Positions 14,536-26,249 of a stretch of DNA of 64,000 nt are shown here, piece after piece. How positions within the stretch are numbered: the stretch's first letter is position 1; each line of letters opens with the position of its first letter. A program made the position numbers and the translations under genes. The DNA comes from Bradysia coprophila (Eukaryota; Arthropoda; Insecta; Diptera; Sciaridae): positions 8,774,001 through 8,838,000 of the forward strand of contig NW_023503493.1 in assembly GCF_014529535.1 (NCBI RefSeq). Direction: 5' to 3'. The notes beneath the pieces are model-generated. The model searched no databases and had not been told where the DNA came from. It worked only from the letters and a program-made list of their open reading frames with translations.

Positions 14536-15234
14536 TTAGATTTTGTCCGTGAAGAATTATCTTGTCAGTGAAACTTAACATTTTTGATGTAAAAAGGTTT
14601 TCGATTTTCGTGTTAATGAATAATAATAATTTGTTAGTCATTATGTGTTTAAATAATGAAAATCAATTGATTAAATTTTGTGTATGTTGCAACGACAATT
14701 GTCAAAATTCACTTTCATTAACTCAGCGCGTTTACTGAGCGACGAAAAAATAGAATTTCTGTACGGGCTCTTAAGGTAGCAACTGTCAATTCAAATTTTC
14801 GTAACGTTAAATGTGCTTTCAGTCTAAAAAAAAATTCATCCGTTTACAACAGATGTTCATCCGTTTACAACAGATGTTCATCCGTTTACAACAGATGTTC
14901 ATCCGTTTACGTAAACTCCGCCTACATTCTATTGTTTGAACACATCTGTCAAGTACACGGATGAAGTAAACGGACGAACCTGAATTGGGCTTTATTTCAC
15001 CGACTAGCGGCTGGTTGTATACTTGACTTTAGACTGAAGAAAGTGAAATATTTCTTGTTCTCTTGAATGAATATCGCGAGCTTTCCGTTTCAGTGCAATC
15101 TAATTTTCATTAGAGTTTGTAGAAAGCACTAGGTTTGTAGAAGCTTTTTTAATCTAACAAAAAAGTCAGGTTTTTCGCCACAGCAATACAGGCAGGACTA
15201 GCACTACATTGTTCATTATTCGTGTTTCAGCAAC
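14536..15234. other. Non-coding spacer with a short tandem repeat
   Basis: No gene is seen. At 14838-14905 a 20-bp unit (TTCATCCGTTTACAACAGATG) repeats three to four times, and a complementary GTAAACGGATGAAC-type arm follows near 14960, so this is probably a decayed hairpin element. From about 14997 homology with unit 2 resumes (ACTAGCGGCTGGTTG). Confidence 0.45.
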
Positions 15235-15407
15235 GCACTTCAAGCATACCTGGTACGTTTAATAGAGTACTGAAACTGGAAAAAATATCAATCAAAGAGT
15301 ACTTTTTGAATGAAAAGTGTTTCCAATTTTTTTACTGTGCCAAAAGTTGTTTGATACACTGTCCAGTTTCAGTACTCTATTATGCGTACCATTTATGCTT
15401 GAAGTGC
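15235..15407. mobile_element. Hairpin MITE, 173 bp
   Basis: The left arm GCACTTCAAGCATACCTGGT...GAGTACTGAAACTGGA is mirrored by TCCAGTTTCAGTACTC...ACCATTTATGCTTGAAGTGC. The equivalent element in unit 2 has been split by another insertion at 26336-26517. No coding potential. Confidence 0.65.
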
Positions 15408-16283
15408 AGAAGGCCCGTAGACATAATTGGATAACCTTCCAGAACTTCTTGTGGGAAGATGTGACAAACTGTCTATTGTATCTATCAAGAAAAATTCGAA
15501 TGGCCCCGTAATAATACTTCTGAATCTCAATGATCTGTAGCTGGAACTTTAAATGGACTCTCGAAATCTCTATAAATTGGTGGTTTTTTTAAGGAATTCT
15601 TGAACATTCCAAACTCTTGAAACTATCGAAACAAAAATTTAAGTTCTAGAAAATAGGCCTTGAATAAATACAGCAACAGTGAGATAACTCCAAAGAACGG
15701 AAACACTTTTTCGACTTAAATTCATGAAAACCCGATTCATTTGTAGAGACTAGAAACTATTAAAACTTCTGAAAAAATCCGTTTTTTTTATCAGTCCAGG
15801 GTCGATCGTCATTCGCAGGCGCAGCTTATTGTCTTCCGCAGCGAATTACATTTTAAGTCACAGCCCTGCTTCTAGCATGAACATACAAAATATTCGAAGG
15901 CTGTAGGCACTCCGTTTCTGTTGTACAGATACATGACTTGCTTTCGTTGTATGAGTTAAAACGTTCAATACAATCAAAACTCAGCGGTAGCTCGTATCAC
16001 TAAAGCCTCCAAATTTGACACTTGTCAATTCATTGTTCATGCTAGTAGCAGTGATGTGATGAAGTGGTTTGGCGATTTACCTGAACTGATGTTTATCATA
16101 AAAGTAAAACGCGGGCTTCAGTGAGACGAATGCCAGCGTAAGCCAATGAAAATCAAAATTGTATTGCGTAGTTTATTCATATAAATTCTCTTCATTTATA
16201 TTGAATGTACTAAAATGTTAATTGATCTGTTGATTATATACACATTTGATGGAATTGATTCTATATACCTATACATTCGATGA
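15408..16283. other. Spacer shared by both duplication units
   Basis: No ORF with coding character. Much of it aligns with 26660-27470 in unit 2, where part has been tandemly repeated. The right end abuts the AT-hook ORF downstream of TAF3. Confidence 0.4.
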
Positions 16284-16466
16284 TTATTTACAATGTTTCT
16301 GTGCAGGTATTTTACGTGGACGTCCACGTTTCCTCACAACGATCTCTTTTCCATGTACCGAGCGGTCTCGATCTGTTTGTCCTATTTCACTTTTCACTGT
16401 AGACTCACTCGACGCCAATGCGTCGGCAGTTCTATCAGTGAGGTTCTTCCCTATAATATTGGCCAA
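16284..16466 (-). CDS. AT-hook ORF downstream of TAF3, unit 1 copy (detached)
   Basis: The frame encodes a 60-residue tail ending VVRKRGRPRKIPAQKHCK, with the AT-hook core RGRPRK. Its unit-2 counterpart is directly in frame after the TAF3 stop codon. Here a 300-bp solo LTR separates it from TAF3, and the terminal TAG seen in unit 2 is CAG, adding five codons. It may be a C-terminal extension, an alternative last exon, or fossil coding sequence. Confidence 0.3.
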   Translation of the reverse strand: MANIIGKNLTDRTADALASSESTVKSEIGQTDRDRSVHGKEIVVRKRGRPRKIPAQKHCK

Positions 16467-16477
16467 CTGATGGTGTT

Positions 16478-16777
16478 TGTTGAAACTGAGACCTTCAACT
16501 CCTTATGAAGTCCAATTTCGATTTTGGTGGCTTTGCTTGGGACAAAGTTCTATTAGAAATTGTGGCTGTGTTGAACCGACGAATTCCTATATTTTGAGAA
16601 CGTGAAACACTATAGAGATGTTGCTCGTATGAATGTTTATTTTGCTCTGATCTTATTCTTACAATTTACTTGTATTTATACCCCAAGTCAAGGGTAACTA
16701 AATCTATTTTAATTTAATTGAACACTTTGATTAATTTAGTTCGTAGAGTGAAAACACTCCTTGTTCGATTTCCGACA
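16478..16777. mobile_element. Solo LTR, 300 bp, with 5-bp target duplication
   Basis: Comparison with unit 2 shows a clean 300-bp insertion plus duplication of GTGTT (16473-16477 and 16778-16782). The insert begins TGTTGAAACT and ends TTTCCGACA, the TG...CA ends of an LTR, and it has a TATTTATA box-like stretch near 16670-16680. Size, TGTTG start and 5-bp duplication suggest a Copia- or Gypsy-type solo LTR. It lies in the TAF3 3' UTR of unit 1 only. Confidence 0.8.
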
Positions 16778-16798
16778 GTGTTGGCCTTTAAGCCAATG

Positions 16799-19700
16799 TT
16801 AATGGTCCATTTTGTCCTTCTTCTTAAGCTTCTTCTTCTTATCACCGCCTTGCCACTCCTGTTTCTTTGCGATGCACACGCGACAGTACCAATCTTCGTT
16901 TGCATCTGGAGGAACTTGAATACCGACGCAAACCCTACATGGGATAAAATAATTGTCAGTTTTGTCACTTGGGAATTTTGTTTTTGAAATTATTAGCAGC
17001 CTCACACCAAATGTTACACGGAACAGTGAATCGTTGCGATAAAACTGACTCCCTAGCCAATTTTTGAGGTAATTTTATTCGATATCGGAAAAATTGACTC
17101 GATCACTGTTCGACGTAGCATTTGCATTGGCTGCTTTTTCCGTATGTATGAATCTATCTCTACTCACCAATGTAACCACGCATCACATCCATCGCAGCCG
17201 ATCATTGGTGTTCCATCATCTACCCGACCACAGGCAGGACATATCCACACCTGGTTTCCGTCTGAGTCCTGTGAAATTGAAAAAAAATTGTTAAAATGTT
17301 TGCGTTAGATTGGTTTGACGCCGCGGAGACGGAGATTAATGTTAATTTATGCTTTACTACAGTGTGATAAGGATGGGATTGAATGTAAATAAAAGGGAGT
17401 GATGGCGATCATTTACATGTGTTCGAAACTGTACTTTCCAAGTCACGTTTATTGCATTCGGCATTCGTCATGGAAACAATTGGAATAAACTTGAAGGTTA
17501 CACTTTTGAGTTACGATTTCAGCTGGTTGTTTGCTCTGATTTCATCATTTATGTTCGTTTCGTTTAAACAGAGAGGTATGCAGAACACATCAAAACGACC
17601 AGCTAAAGTAAAAGCATAAATGTGTAGCTTCTACTTTGAATGTCATTGGATTTACGGAATCAATTTTCTAAGAATTAACTCAATCCTATACCAGTTTCGA
17701 AGGAGAAACTGTAAATGTAAGCGGTTAGGTGTTTTAAGCGAATTACGACGATAAAAGCATGCAAACTATTGCTACAGGAAATGAATTACAAGCTAAGACG
17801 ATAGATGGAAGTCATGAATGAACTAAAGAAACTAAAGTCAAATGTCCTTGGAATTAACTGAAATGAAAAAGTAGACGAACAAACTACGTATGAATAACAC
17901 TCAGAACTAAAACAGGAAAAGGAAAGGAAAACCAGTAAAAAGAACAATTTCCTCCGGCAGCGTTTTCGTTTTCTTTTCTCTAAAGTCAACTCTCTCCTTA
18001 CCCAAAAGTACAACGCTGGGCCAATTTTGTCGTTTGGCGATTTAGAACTCTTCGATGAACAGCTTTTCGATGACGATTTCTCGTTTTTCCTTTTTGTTGG
18101 ATTCATTTTACGTTGATGTTTCAACGATGAACAGGCAATTGCAGCATTTGTACTGCCTTTGGGTCGTCCACGTTTCGATGCTGGCAGTTGTGTGATTGGA
18201 TCCGTGGGTAATGTTCCAGGCGATTCAGTGTGATGATCAGCAGGATGTAGGTCTGACTTTTCTTCATCTTTTTTTTCTAAAAAAAAATTTTTTTTTTCTG
18301 TTTTAGAAGGAGGGCTAGAGAGATTTGACTGCTTCACTCTACTCAGATGACTTACACAGAGGTTTTCCACATTCTACGATTCGGACTTTTTTCTGCACAT
18401 TTTTCGATCAAAATCTAACGGAAAACTGTTCCCCGATCAACAATTACAGCAGAGTTTATTTACGAGGAACGCCCTGGTATGATGCAATGATTAAATATTT
18501 TTGTTGGTTGTGATTAGTCGGGACACAGATAAATGTACTTTGTGAACGAAAAAGTATTAGATGATTGAACGGCTATCCATTGGCAACGATGTGATATTGG
18601 GTGGACGATCAATATTGGAGAGGATACTCTAACACCACAAGCAAGACTTGACTGGTTTTAATTTTGATTTTCTTGGTATGTTTGTACTCACAATGCACGA
18701 CGATAGACGATTTTGTGTTTGAGTGGTCGATGGTGTCACGACTGTATAGGTACAGGTGATTGTTGTAACTGTGGCGTTTTCGGTCGTGACAAGTACACCG
18801 GCGAAGGAAGATGCTGTGATGGCATTACGCTATGATCTTCCTTGAGAATATTGGCTGACTCCTCGTCGGATTCGTAAGCGAAACTATCACCCTTAGTACG
18901 TGGATATGTTGGGGTATAGGGACGTGAGTCATCTGATCGAACAAGGCGATATATTTTTCATGTTTCAACCAAAACGAAAGAAAAAACTTTTTTCCCTTTG
19001 AAATGCGACGGAAGTGTTCCGAATGATTTCAAAAGTCAAACAATTGTACTTACTCTGAACGGGCGTTTCTTGCTTCGGTGTACGTGTGACTAGAGCGCTG
19101 AACCGTGTCAATTCCGGTGATGCTTCACGACTTCTATCCGAGTCCTGTTGCACCGATGAATTGTCATCTATGTCCATTTCCGATGTATGCTCCCAACGAA
19201 TCGGTTTGATTGTGCTGCAAAAGAAAACATTTTTTTTTGTGAGTTAAACGTGTGGTCATTTCTATGAGATTGATAACTTACATTTTTCGATGCGAATCGG
19301 GTGTGTCAGGTCTCGGTGATGTTCCCAGTTTTAGTGTAAGTTTCGGCACAATCGAACTATCTGAATCTCTACCCGATCCGCCAGACGATAGACCCAGATC
19401 GCGCATTGGTGGTGTATTTGCCATGCCACAAAGAACACGAGCCAGTTCCTTTTCCTTTCGCTTCTCCTTCTTATCCTTTTTCGTCTTCAATTTCAATTCC
19501 TTGTCCTTGTGCTTGTTCTCCTTGTCTTTTCGTTTTTCACTTTTGCCTTTGCTCTTCGTTTTGTCCTTTTTGTCTTTCTTCTTCTTGATTTTGCCTTCTT
19601 TGTCCTTCTTATCCTTTTTGTGCTCTTTGTCCTTTCGCTTCTCGCCTTTCGATGACTTTTCTCGAGCAGAACTGTTTTCATTATCTGCATCCTCAACATT

Positions 19701-22267
19701 GCTATCGGTCATCGACTGTGTATTGTCCATGTTCAACCGTCGTTGTTTGTGCGGCGGAATGTAACCCATTTGATGGTCTGTGTGTGGTGATGCTATTCTC
19801 AGTGGTGATTCCATGCGTTTCGGAATTGGCGATGCCTGGTCATCGTATGGATCGTCCGCTATATTGATGGTTTCATTATCGATCTTCGGTTGTAGTGTTA
19901 GCGGTTTCGATTTGGTGTGACTGCTTGGCACCAGTGAAATGGATGTTGACGAGGCTAGAGACGGTTTGGTCGATGGCAAATAACTATTTGTCGCTGCTAG
20001 CGGAGGCGATGAAAGATCTTCCAATTTCAATGAGGCAGGCACATTACATTGCGCCATTTCGTAGTTGATTGGCATGGCCATCGGTTCGGGCACGGCTTTT
20101 TCAATGTGCGGTCGTTTTTTGCGAGGAAACGAGCCGAACATCTCAAAATTGGGCAACGGAAATGGTAACCGTTGTCGCGTTTGCAATGGAAAATTCGGGA
20201 ACAATGGATTGCCGGGAATAAAACCAGGACCCGACCACGAATTCATTGGAAAGTTTTGCATAAACTCTGCTCCACGCAGATTGGCCATGTTACCCAAATT
20301 GCCACGCGAATGATTAGCAAACTGTTGCGTAACGTTTTGATCGTATAGCATTGGCGGTATGGGATCGGTTTTCTGAGGTGGCATTGCCTGTGGTGGTGGT
20401 GGAATGATCGGAGACGGTCCACCCATTGATAAGTCTGTTGCAGTCATTGGCCATGGTTGCTCTTTCAATTTTTTGTCCTCTGCCTTCAGCTTCTCCTTTT
20501 TCACACGAACTTCTTCCTCTTTCGGTTCTTTCAGTGCTTTCATTTGCTTTTTGGCAGCTGCCTCTAGCTGTTTCGGTGAATGCATTGATGACGCCATCAT
20601 GTCGGTATCATCCACGGGAAATATTGATGATTCCGGCAGATTTATGTGCGGTGGTAGTGGTAGGCCTTGCTTGACTGCATCCTCTTTGTTTTTGGACGAG
20701 ATGCGCTTGATAATGTTCAGCTTACGTTTGTCCGGTTCGGTGGACAATTTTCCTTCAAACATAAAGTTCGACGATGGCTGGGCCACATTTGGATGGAATG
20801 GTGGTAATTGATCCGGCATTGGCTGCATTGATTCTGGATTTGGTAGTACGTTTGATTGGTCGATGAGATCGATGGATGCATCAGTTCGTTCGTGTTTTGT
20901 ATCCATTGGTAGAGTGGGATGTATAGCTGACGGAAACGTTGGCTGATTCACTTTGAACAGTTCGTCTAAAGCGTGGACCAAGTGCTTGTGCTTTGTTGCC
21001 GTTTTAATCTTTTTCACTTTTCCATCAAGAATGGACTTGTGTGGTTTGTTCGGATCTTTGACCGTGTGCTTTCTCGGTATTTTCGGCAGAGACGCTATCT
21101 TACCGATTTTCTGCTGTTCGGCCACTACGGACATTGGCGTACCATTTGGAAGGCAAATTGGGGCGACGATTGCAGGCATTTGCTTTGCTGGCGGTGGACC
21201 CATCGGTGACAATTGATGTCCATGCAGTCCATCTTTCAACGATTTTTCCTTTTTGCGTTTCTTCTCCTGCAGTACGGCCGCTGGCAATGTCTTCTTCTTC
21301 TTTATCTTTTCCGATTTGATTTTTTCGCCCTTTACCTTTTCGGCCTTAACACCGTTCACTGAATTCGACAACAAAGAGCCGACAGCTGCCGACGGTGGTT
21401 CTTTCGCTGGAGGTTTTTCCACATCTGCTACATGTATTATCGGCACTTTGGCATCAGGAAGCTTTCCCATCCGAGCCTCTGATATGAATCCAGATGTAGT
21501 CATCATAACGCTTGTTATTTCTCTGGTGTAACGGGTATCCGCTTCCGTTGGTCTGCTAAGTGAAATTGAATTGAAATAAGGTCCAGTAAAACATTCAATG
21601 TATGCAAGTGACTTACCTGATTGGTTTCTGATCGAACTGATCACCATGCATAGAAACGACCTCAACGGTTTGTTCTGCGCTTGTGTCCAATACTTCGGGC
21701 GGCTTTTCCTCATCTTAAAATGAATTGGAAAAGACGAATGTTACACAGAGAACTAGAATTACGGCAACAATGTACAACCTTCTCGTTCGGCATGCATCGG
21801 CGGCAAATACTCATGAATATGAACAGGTCGAGTGACCACCTCTTTACTGCCCGGCTTGAGAAAATTAAAATGGTTCTCTTTCTGTGCCGGATATTTCGGT
21901 ACATCAATGGCACACGGTACTGGATCCACGTTGTTGACATACTCTTCCAAATCGGCAATGTTCACGTTCATGTCCTTGAAGGCCAACGCAACATCGTCCA
22001 GATTGGGCTCGGTTCGTCCATCTGAAATAATTTATTTTTGTTTTGAATCGAGTGCTACAATGGGTTAGGTTTACATTCTAAGCAAATATTCTTACACAAC
22101 TCCGAGTAACGATGCGTCTGGGTGGCTATCTCTTTGATGTATTTATTCAATATGTCGCTCATTGCCTCCAAGGGCGTATTGGAAATCGAATTAAAGCCAA
22201 TTGTTTGGCATAATTGGGCCACAGTCACCTTCAATATTTGCTGGGTGTACGCGCTGTAATCAGACAT
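16799..22267 (-). pseudogene. TAF3: TAF3 copy 1, frameshifted before the AT-hook and PHD finger
   Basis: This is a duplicate of the TFIID subunit TAF3 gene. Exons are 22267-22096, 22021-21779, 21713-21617, 21552-19282, 19214-19054, 18932-18692, about 18276-18002, 17268-17168 and 16934-16799. Exons 1-2 encode the histone fold (ending ELYGRTEPNLDDVALAFKDM). Exon 4 is the long Lys/Pro-rich linker. Exon 6 lacks 55 bp present in copy 2, giving ...LQQSPVPIQS then TGA (18738-18736), so the product would be about 1,046 residues with no PHD finger. The exon 4 deletions are in frame: about 60 codons in the middle and 9 codons before LNMDNTQS. Exon 7 has lost the poly-Ala tract. In the PHD exon WYHW has become WLHW. 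The early stop should trigger decay of the mRNA or yield a histone-fold-only protein. Confidence 0.85.
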
Positions 22268-22522
22268 TTTTGCTGGACTTTTTCAAATTTTTCGATTAAA
22301 AAGAAAACAAAATTGAATTTAATTTAAAAAAGGAAACCGATGTTTCTGCACTTCAAATCAAGTTCACCGAGAACAAAACTCTATTGTGATAAACAACTGC
22401 GTTCCGCTCGTCACGAGATCACAATTAACACTGAATCACAAAGCGAGCGATAGTGGTTTTTTCCATTGCATATTCTTACCCATCGACGACTAATTAACAA
22501 TTTCGGGGTCCTCTCGGTTCTC

Positions 22523-22552
22523 TTCGTTCTCTCTCTCTCTCTCTCTCTTTCA
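22523..22552. repeat. CT-rich microsatellite
   Basis: A run of CT dinucleotides close to the right end of duplication unit 1. The matching place in unit 2 (about 34.67 kb) has a shorter CT run. Confidence 0.6.
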
Positions 22553-22596
22553 TTCATACTATCTTAATCAGTAACACCATTTTGAATGGTACAATA

Positions 22597-22651
22597 GTCA
22601 ACAGGTGTGTTTTTGACCTTCTAATTGAGTGATGTCAAGGTCAGCTTCGGT
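22597..22651. repeat. Half MITE exactly at the tandem-duplication junction
   Basis: CAACAGGTGTGTTTTTGACC followed by TTCTAATTGAGTGATGTCAAGGTCAGCTTCGGTGC is nearly identical to one arm of the hairpin at 26336-26517. It abuts the first base of unit 2. Its position suggests the duplication breakpoint fell in, or was repaired at, such an element. Confidence 0.65.
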
Positions 22652-23001
22652 GCCATCGTGCTTCTTCTACAAAATGTTGTGTCGTCGGTTGTGCCGTTTA
22701 AAGTGAAATCCAAGTTTTCTTTTTCTTAATTTTTCTTGAATTCGTTAACGTGTCGGTTCAACATAGCCATTTGGAAAAATAGGCGCCAATTTAGTAAAGC
22801 TAAATTTTTAAAGGACCTCGGGCGCCATTTTCTTCTGCTCCACTTCAGGCGCCACGGGAATTTTCCCATTTGGCCCATATGGAAAAGGCGGCACTGAACA
22901 TACCTCCACAATTCTAAAATTATATCACCAACTCAACTAAGACATGGTGCAGTCTATTTCGCTTAGTCTCTAATCTCTATTCTCACTCATTTCCTTTCAA
23001 T

Positions 23002-23590
23002 CTAATTACTAATAACTAATTGCTGTTGACGAGTGTAAAATGCTTTCAAATGTTTTGTAGAATCCGGTTCCGGTGTATTCAATGTGGCTATACTCAGTTC
23101 TTGTTCCAACGTATTCTCATTGACAAGCCGAAATGTTCGCTCAACCTGAAAGGGGTCATACAAAATCATCAAAAAAATATTATGAAAAAACTCAGCAAAA
23201 TCTTACGCATAAGACTTGTGGCCCTTTAGCACCGTGCATTCATCCAATTATAGTCGATTTAAACGATTTCAATTGAGGAATACAAAAGCGTTATAACACC
23301 GAACCGTCGCTAACACATTAGAGTAAAATGTACCAAAATTGTGCGCCACCATGAACGTTACCGGCATGTGCACGTAGGAATCCACTTTCCAGATGCATGG
23401 GATTGCCGCGCTCAGAATGCGTCGATGCAGTGTAGGCGAACAGTGGTTGTTTGCCGCAAAGTCGAAATTCGATTTTGTCGTTGTAGGAAAAATCGGAAAT
23501 GGTTGGATAGGGGCCGTCACCATTTTTACTTTGCCATACGCCAACTATCCAAGCTATTGGACAAAGGATTTCGGGAATTTCGGTGGTCAT
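23002..23590 (-). pseudogene. Nitrobindin-like copy 2, frameshifted with a lost splice acceptor
   Basis: The first exon still reads PIAWIVGVWQSKNGDGPYPT. An 11-bp deletion relative to unit 1, just after LRAHAG, shifts the frame into NVHGGAQFWYILL and a stop. The middle exon has lost about 50 bp, including its acceptor AG and the TTVEEG codons. The last exon still reads VERTFRLVNENTLEQELS. These are independent inactivating lesions, so this copy cannot make the beta-barrel protein. Confidence 0.85.
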
Positions 23591-24162
23591 TCTGATTTGA
23601 ATTTTAGAAATTATACCAAAAATCTGCGTGTTAGATGAGAAGGTACCGGAAAAAAAGAAATTTGAAAACATTGAGAAACTTTGAAACTTCTGGTACATCT
23701 ACGAGAACATAACAATCAAGACTTACATTGGATGAAAAAGGAATGAATGGTTCAACGATTCTCAAAAGTTGTTTCAGTTTTGATTTTTCTGCGGAATTCA
23801 CTCGGATCGTATAATAACAAGTTCTTATTACTTTGTTTAGTCTAAAACAAATAACATTTGATGACACTTATAGACACCTGTTAGTCTAAGAAAAAATTAT
23901 TGTGAGAAATCCCTAAATTCAAATAAATTACCTAAGTATCTTATCGTAATCTCCGGGCACGACGAAATACGCGTACTCTGCAGAGACTTGGGTCCAAACA
24001 AAATATAAAAAAACTCGCGTTTTCCATTCATTTTTGACGAGATTAATTCTGCTCTTAACTCTTATAATGATTCAGACCACTAGTTTTCAGTTAGCAGATA
24101 AAGTAGGAAACGTACATCAACAACCTTCGACCGTCATCCTGAAGTCAATCTACTACAACTTA

Positions 24163-24313
24163 TCTGGGCGGCGATTCTCGAGAATTCAAGAATTCGTAAA
24201 ATGACAGTTTTCACCTTAAAAGTTACGAATCGTATGGACTACTCTAGCTTAGCTTTATGGTGACAACTGTCAACTTACAAATTCTTAAATTTACGAGAAT
24301 CGGTGCCTGGGCC
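24163..24313. mobile_element. Hairpin MITE with CTGGGCNCCGATTCTCG-type ends
   Basis: The left arm CTGGGCGGCGATTCTCGAGA...GTAAAATGACAGTTTTCACC is complementary to GGTGACAACTGTCAACTTAC...GAGAATCGGTGCCTGGGCC. One arm only is found in unit 1. No coding frame. Confidence 0.6.
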
Positions 24314-24758
24314 TTGATTATCATGCGCTCGTAACTTCAAATATTCGTAACTTGACACCTGAGTGTATAAGAACTGTCAGCGTACTAATTCTTAAAGTCG
24401 ACGGCAGAAACACGTTGCTTTTAATGCACTAGTGTGATAAAGTCCCTTGCAAATCCATTATCGCACTAGTGTGATAAATTACGTTCATATAACAAAGCAC
24501 ACAGCTTCATCACTGAATTGCATAAAACGAATTTAATGTCTTGTCTACGAATCAATAAAACATAAAGTGAACTACGATTTGCAATTATTACAATAGCAGG
24601 GCACGCAGTACTAGTTTATACTGAAAACTACAAAAGTGACATCTTTATTTTCATAGCTTAACACGGTCGTTTCTTGAAGTTTTATACTGAAATCTATCAA
24701 AGCGCTATATTCAGTTAAGGAAAATTGCTGACAAGTGAAGAAACTGTCAACAAAAAAC

Positions 24759-24938
24759 CAAGGCTGTATACTTAGGGGAGGTAACACAGATCGCCATTTT
24801 ATTAGCTGCGCGGGAACACAACTTTTCCATACAAACAAATTCACCAAAATTAAATTTGTATGGCGTGGTGAATTTTTCGTATGAAACGTGGTGTGTAACC
24901 CGCGTATCTGCGTGACCTCCCCAAAGTATACAGCCTTG
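24759..24938. mobile_element. MITE, CAAGGCTGTATAC ends, with target duplication
   Basis: Terminal repeats are CAAGGCTGTATACTTAGGGG and CCCCAAAGTATACAGCCTTG, continuing as AGGTAACACAGAT against ATCTGCGTGACCT. CAACAAAAC-like sequence flanks both ends, a roughly 9-bp target duplication with A-run slippage on the left. A related composite copy is at 44291-44648. Confidence 0.7.
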
Positions 24939-25068
24939 CAACAAAACATGTCCTATTGTGAAATCAACAAATAATTGAAACGGTTGTGAAAAAGAAAAGC
25001 GTGCGAGTCGGCTTTTTTTGGTATAGGCCTACCTCTTTCACATTTCGTTAAACATGTCAGGTCTTCTG

Positions 25069-25192
25069 ATCTGATCTGAAATCTGAAAATGCCAATCTGA
25101 ATTTTTTAGATCAGATCAGATTACATTCAAGCTTGATCTGATCTGAAAAGTTCAGATTCGCAATTTTCAGATTTCAGATCAGATCAGAATCA
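25069..25192. repeat. Degenerate GATCTGAAA simple repeat
   Basis: GATCTGATCTGAAATCTGAA-type words repeat irregularly for about 120 bp, directly before the MITE at 25193. A similar GACCTGACCTGAAAA repeat lies in the P-element intron near 58.95-59.11 kb. Confidence 0.5.
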
Positions 25193-25553
25193 AAGTATAT
25201 AAACACTGAAGGTAATGCAGACACTCAACGGATCAGAGAAATTATGGATCCAAACCATCCAAACTTTCACGTGAATTCATTTTCGTATGTTGTCTAACCT
25301 GTCTAACTTAGACTTGTGCAACATGACGACCCTAAATACTTCCAATTCACCACTAAATACAACTTGACGCAAACGAATTTTATATGTGTGCAACATAACG
25401 CCGCTAAATCGTTCCAGATTCACCACTAGATGCAACTTGACGCAAACGAATTCAATACGTGTGTAACATGACGGAGCTAAAATTCACCTGAAAGTTTGGA
25501 TCCTTGTGTAACTGCGGATTTGCATTACCTTCATTGTTTATATACTTTGGTCA
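25193..25553. mobile_element. Second copy of the CCAAAGTATATAAAC MITE
   Basis: It has the same ends as the element at 13719-14013: CAAAGTATATAAACACTGAA on the left, TTTATATACTTTGG on the right. The flanks read TCAGAAT on each side. The interior is unlike copy 1 apart from the terminal 35 bp. Confidence 0.6.
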
Positions 25554-26145
25554 GAATTGAGGCCCTGATCATATTTTTAGGTTTTTTTTAGTTATTCTTA
25601 AAAAAATTAGAATTCTCAAGCAATATTTCTATAAATTTCTATAATTTCTACAAATTCCGATTCTGAAGGAATCCAGACAAATTTGAGCAATAGTATTATC
25701 TCGATTCTGACAAATACACACGCACGCTGCCGAGTTAAGGCGGGTATACATTATACATACATACAGCGAGCCGGTAAAATGAAATTTTGAAACAAAATGT
25801 TTGGGCCATGTGCCAAAAATTTCAGTACGTGTGGATAAATGTATTCGAAGTTTATTTCATTGACTAGCGGCTGGTTGCATAGGTCTCTTCCAAGGCCGTT
25901 CAAAATGTCAATCGTCATCCACAGAGAAGCCAACACAACCCCACTTTGAAGTTTTAACGAACAAATTTGTTTAAGTTGCGGTTATGTTTGCTTCTGTGGA
26001 TGACGGTCGGTTGTTTTCGGCCTGTCAAAATTCGTTTTTACCGTACGATGGAAGAAACCTATACTTGACTTTATACCGAAGAAAGTAATAATATTTCTTG
26101 TTCTCTTGAATGAATATCCTACTGTAATGCTTAGTTTCCTCTTAC

Positions 26146-26249
26146 CAAAAAAGTACTCCGTGTGAGAGACAAAATTGAATTTTTTTCAATTTTTTCCTTG
26201 TTTATTTGACAGCTTACTCTCTCACGGCTCTCTCACGGAGTACTTTTTA
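26146..26249. mobile_element. MITE family with AAAAAGTACTCCGTG ends, copy 1 of 3
   Basis: AAAAAAGTACTCCGTGTGAG is mirrored by CTCTCACGGAGTACTTTTTA. The core TTGTTTATTTGACAGCTTAC is shared with the copies at 35283-35381 and 61655-61758. Confidence 0.65.

Larger units (their letters stand above)
10625..22596. repeat. Tandem duplication, unit 1 (nitrobindin good, TAF3 broken)
   Basis: Homology with unit 2 starts at GCCATCGTGCTTCTTCTACA (10625; 22652 in unit 2) and runs through the nitrobindin gene, the spacer and TAF3 to CCTCTCGGTTCTCT (22.5 kb; 34.65 kb in unit 2). The offset is about 12.03 kb. Coding exons stay very similar, while spacers differ by transposon insertions and deletions, so the duplication is neither very recent nor ancient. 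Unit-1-specific insertions include the nest at 12167-14535 and the 300-bp solo LTR at 16478-16777. Confidence 0.92.

Noticed and set aside
19252-21531. Plus-strand ORFs rich in F, S and L across TAF3 (also 30868-33369)
   Set aside because: They are antisense shadows of the Lys- and Pro-rich TAF3 exon 4, whose frame, splice sites and conservation between units are clear.
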